33,588 bases of DNA from contig JAPJNA010000030.1 of assembly GCA_026461395.1 (NCBI GenBank), forward strand, positions 1 through 33,588, given 5' to 3'. The stretch is from Chthoniobacterales bacterium (GTDB taxonomy: Bacteria; Verrucomicrobiota; Verrucomicrobiia; Chthoniobacterales; UBA6821). Numbering within the stretch: position 1 is the stretch's first letter; the number at the start of each line of letters is the position of its first letter. Under the pieces are notes generated by a model, which was not told the origin of the DNA, searched no databases, and worked only from the letters and a program-made list of their open reading frames with translations. Of this stretch, positions 30,709 to 33,588 are shown one piece after another. The position numbers were made by a program, and so were the translations under genes.

Positions 30709-31610
30709 TTTCCCATTCTTCCCCAACGCCGGAAGTTAAAGGAGCGAAGGTTCCATGGACGGAGCCGATCCTTCTCTCGATCTCCCATCTCACTCGTTAC
30801 ACCTACGAGGGAGCGGTGCAGGATAGCTTCAACGAGGCACGCCTGCAGCCGATCACCGACACACTTCAGCAATGCCGGGATTTTCGCTTCACGATCGATC
30901 CGACCTCCTCGGTTCGTGACTATCCCGATTTCTACGACAACTGCGTTCATTACTTCGATGTCCCTCAACCTCATGAATCACTCGAAGTCTTGGCAGAATC
31001 CGAGGTTCAGACCATCACCGAGACGCGAGGCCCCGTTCCCGAAGCGGGACTAAAGAGCCTGGAAGACCCCTCGGTGAGGGAGCAGAACTTCGACTTCCTG
31101 CATGCCTCGGAATTCGTCTCTCTGGAGGCCGATGTCTGGAGAGAAGCAGTTGACGCGCTGCCCGGTGGAGTCAGCAATGTCTGGCAGGACACCGCGACGA
31201 TCGGCGAATATATCCATCGCAACTACAAGTACACCCCGCTTTCCACCAACGTGAACACCCGCGCCATCGAGGTGATCAAGAGGAAGCAGGGCGTCTGTCA
31301 GGACTTTGCCCACCTGATGCTCGGAATCTGCCGGACTCACGGCATTCCCGCCCGCTACGTCAGTGGCTATTTCCTTAACCAGCACAAGCTCCCCGGAGAG
31401 ATCGAGGCCAGCCATGCATGGCTCGAGGTCTTCATCCCCGGCTACGGTTGGAAGGGCTACGATCCGACCCATCGACGAGAGGCTGATACCCGCTATGTGA
31501 AGCTGGCGGTGGGACGTGACTACGGTGACATTCGTCCCGTGGGAGGAACCTTCCGTGGGAAGGGAACGCGCAAGATGGTCGTCGAAGTCTCCGTCCAGCG
31601 GATCTCGTAG
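30705..31610 (+). CDS. Transglutaminase-like cysteine peptidase family protein
   Basis: 301 aa; ATGA overlap with the alpha-E gene; bacterial transglutaminase N-domain; catalytic KQGVCQDFAHLMLGICRTHGIPARYVSGY and SHAWLEVFIPGYGWKGYDPTH. Confidence 0.92.
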   Translation: MISHSSPTPEVKGAKVPWTEPILLSISHLTRYTYEGAVQDSFNEARLQPITDTLQQCRDFRFTIDPTSSVRDYPDFYDNCVHYFDVPQPHESLEVLAESEVQTITETRGPVPEAGLKSLEDPSVREQNFDFLHASEFVSLEADVWREAVDALPGGVSNVWQDTATIGEYIHRNYKYTPLSTNVNTRAIEVIKRKQGVCQDFAHLMLGICRTHGIPARYVSGYFLNQHKLPGEIEASHAWLEVFIPGYGWKGYDPTHRREADTRYVKLAVGRDYGDIRPVGGTFRGKGTRKMVVEVSVQRIS

Positions 31611-31639
31611 GAGATCGGTAATTGGGGGATGGAGGGCAT

Positions 31640-31660
31640 CTCGCGCAGAGGCGCAGAGAA
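31640..31660 (+). repeat. GCAGAGRCGCAGAG-type repeat, solo short copy D
   Basis: CTCGCGCAGAGGCGCAGAGAA; about one unit shorter than copies A-C. Confidence 0.7.
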
Positions 31661-31882
31661 CCGAAGAAATCAGGAAACTAACCCTCGGCCCTCTTCCTAA
31701 TCCAGCGGGCTTTTCACCGCGATTACCGGCTAGTTGAGCACATGGGAGAGCAAGCTTTGTGAAAATCTGGCCCACCTCTCATCCCACTGCGCATCGTATT
31801 TAGGCGAACTCTGTGGCTCCTTGGAAATCAACGATTTATCAATCTTTTTCAAGTTAGCACATGTGATTGATTATTGCAGTAT

Positions 31883-31896
31883 AATGACATGTCATT
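31883..31896. promoter_or_regulatory. Perfect 14-bp palindrome upstream of the sulfatase
   Basis: AATGACATGTCATT, about 45 bp upstream of the sulfatase ATG in an AT-rich leader. Confidence 0.35.
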
Positions 31897-31941
31897 CTGA
31901 AATACGTTCGGCAAAAATGAAATAAGGCGGAAGAATCACCA

Positions 31942-33582
31942 ATGAAGGCCCTCACGCGACGAGTATTCATCACCACCGCATCCGCGGCAGTATTCATAGC
32001 GGCTTTCGGCAATCGGCTCTTCGCAGAGGAGAAATCAGCCAAGCAACCCAATATCCTGTTTCTTGTCGCGGATGACCTGAGATGGAACAGCACCGGATTC
32101 GGCGGAGATCCGCTGGTACAAACACCGAACCTGGATCGGCTCGGGGCGGCGGGCGTCATATTCAACCGGGCGGCCGTCACCACCTCGATCTGCATGGCCA
32201 GCCGTGCCAGCATGTTAACTGGCCAATGGCTCAGTCGCATGGGCGGTGCGCGGGTCACACCGCAAACCTGGAAGGACACGTGGCCCGCTCAACTTCGGGC
32301 TGCCGGTTACTATGGCGGCCACATCGGCAAGATTCACGTGAGCGGACAGAGCGCTTCCGGCTATGACTTCTGGGCGGGGCGAAATGGCCCCTACCATTGG
32401 CTGAAAGGCAACGGCGCCGAGGGCGGGGGCATTCACAGCATTCAAAAGGACACGGACGAAGCGCTGCGATTCCTGGACAAGCGGCCGAAGGACAAGCCTT
32501 TCTTCCTGCAAGTCGCCTACACTGTGCCACATGCGGAAGACCACGACCCGAAACAATACCTTCCGATGCCACAAGAAGATGCGCTTTACGCCGCTCGCGC
32601 CGTGCCCGTGCCGGAAACTGTGGCCCCTGAATACTGGCTACGGCTGCCGCCGTTTTTCCGTGAGGCTAGGAATGAGAGCCGGGCTCGCTGGACGAAGCGC
32701 TTTGATACGCCGGAGAAATATCAGGAGATGGTCAAAAACTACTACCGCCTCATCAGCGGCATGGACCGCAGCATCGGGACTATTCTCGAGGCCTTGCGCG
32801 CCGGGGGCGTCTCCGACAACACCGTGGTCGTCTTTATCGGTGATAAATGGCTACTTCCTCGGGAACATGGGTTAGCGGACAAATGGTATGCCTATGAGGA
32901 AAGTTTGCGGGTGCCATTGCTTATCTACGATCCGCGGTTGCCGGCAGAAGGTCGCGGGAAGCGTTGTGACAACTGGGTGCTGAATGTGGATATCGCGCCA
33001 ACGTTTTGCGCTATGGCTGGTGTGAAGGCACCCGCCGCAATGCAGGGCTGTGACATCACCCCCCTCCTGCACGGACAGACACCTGCCGCCTGGCGAACGG
33101 ATTTTCTGTATCAGTTTAAATGGTACAGCGAAGTCATCCCGGCATCCGAAGCCGTTTGCAGCAAAGATTGGAAATACATCCGCTGGGTGGGACACCGCAC
33201 CGAGGAGCTCTTCGATCTTCGCAATAATCCCTTGGAAACCCGGGATCTCTCGAAAGATCCGGCACATGCCGCCGACCTCGCCCGCCTGAGAGCCCGGTGT
33301 GACGAGTTGAAGAGGGAAGTGGGCGGCTCGACGCTGCAAGATTTAACCAATATGCCGTATGGCGTGAAGGAAAAAATAAGTGATGCCACCGGAGAATCTC
33401 AGGTTGTTTCTAACGGTCGACTTTGGCGCCGTGTGGAATGCTCAACGCGTTTGAAGAGTACAAGTGACGACCTTTTAGTTGATAATTATGAAGGGTCTTA
33501 TGTAGTTGATGGGGTGCTGATGGGGTATAAGTCCCTAATCAGCAATGAAGAACAGATATTCAAAAGGTGCGCACGTTTCTGA
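31942..33582 (+). CDS. Secreted sulfatase (arylsulfatase A-like), possibly damaged by paired indels
   Basis: 546 aa; RR-containing signal peptide, NILFLVADDLRWN, formylglycine motif SICMASRASMLTGQ, HGLADKWYAYEESLRVPLLIYDPR. The DNG-type motif is altered (see findings). Confidence 0.88.
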   Translation: MKALTRRVFITTASAAVFIAAFGNRLFAEEKSAKQPNILFLVADDLRWNSTGFGGDPLVQTPNLDRLGAAGVIFNRAAVTTSICMASRASMLTGQWLSRMGGARVTPQTWKDTWPAQLRAAGYYGGHIGKIHVSGQSASGYDFWAGRNGPYHWLKGNGAEGGGIHSIQKDTDEALRFLDKRPKDKPFFLQVAYTVPHAEDHDPKQYLPMPQEDALYAARAVPVPETVAPEYWLRLPPFFREARNESRARWTKRFDTPEKYQEMVKNYYRLISGMDRSIGTILEALRAGGVSDNTVVVFIGDKWLLPREHGLADKWYAYEESLRVPLLIYDPRLPAEGRGKRCDNWVLNVDIAPTFCAMAGVKAPAAMQGCDITPLLHGQTPAAWRTDFLYQFKWYSEVIPASEAVCSKDWKYIRWVGHRTEELFDLRNNPLETRDLSKDPAHAADLARLRARCDELKREVGGSTLQDLTNMPYGVKEKISDATGESQVVSNGRLWRRVECSTRLKSTSDDLLVDNYEGSYVVDGVLMGYKSLISNEEQIFKRCARF

Positions 33583-33588
33583 GGCCCG

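Overview
This looks like an ordinary bacterial chromosomal segment, probably Verrucomicrobiota or a relative by overall gene flavour (inference only). It is densely packed with housekeeping genes. Minus strand, left part: an Mla-type lipid transport cluster (mlaE-mlaF-mlaD, the last cut by the window edge), rimO, a short RodZ-like HTH membrane protein and ftsK. Plus strand: manA, carB, exoD-like and a P2-type cation ATPase. Minus strand: pgl and pgi. Plus strand: tsaE, tsaB and a PBP2-like transpeptidase. Minus strand: an orphan DUF6364-like antitoxin, a small ORF, lexA, lipA, a secreted chorismate mutase, recR and a cbpA-type dnaJ. Plus strand: tatA, a secreted EEP-family hydrolase, a TlpA-like protein, a three-gene ATP-grasp / alpha-E / transglutaminase operon and a sulfatase. 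The strongest non-routine signals are: (1) a GxxExxY (PDDEXK_3-like) gene with its middle deleted, bounded by inverted GCAGAGRCGCAGAG-type repeats just upstream of lipA; (2) related repeats elsewhere, one in the same leader position and orientation upstream of an orphan antitoxin gene; (3) a pair of compensating indels in homopolymer runs that scrambles the DNGYFLGEHG motif of the sulfatase; (4) the ATP-grasp/alpha-E/transglutaminase operon, a conserved but functionally unresolved set; (5) a perfect 11-bp inverted repeat at the lexA start, with a small ORF immediately downstream of lexA. I saw no CRISPR array, rRNA, tRNA, prophage or intact transposase.
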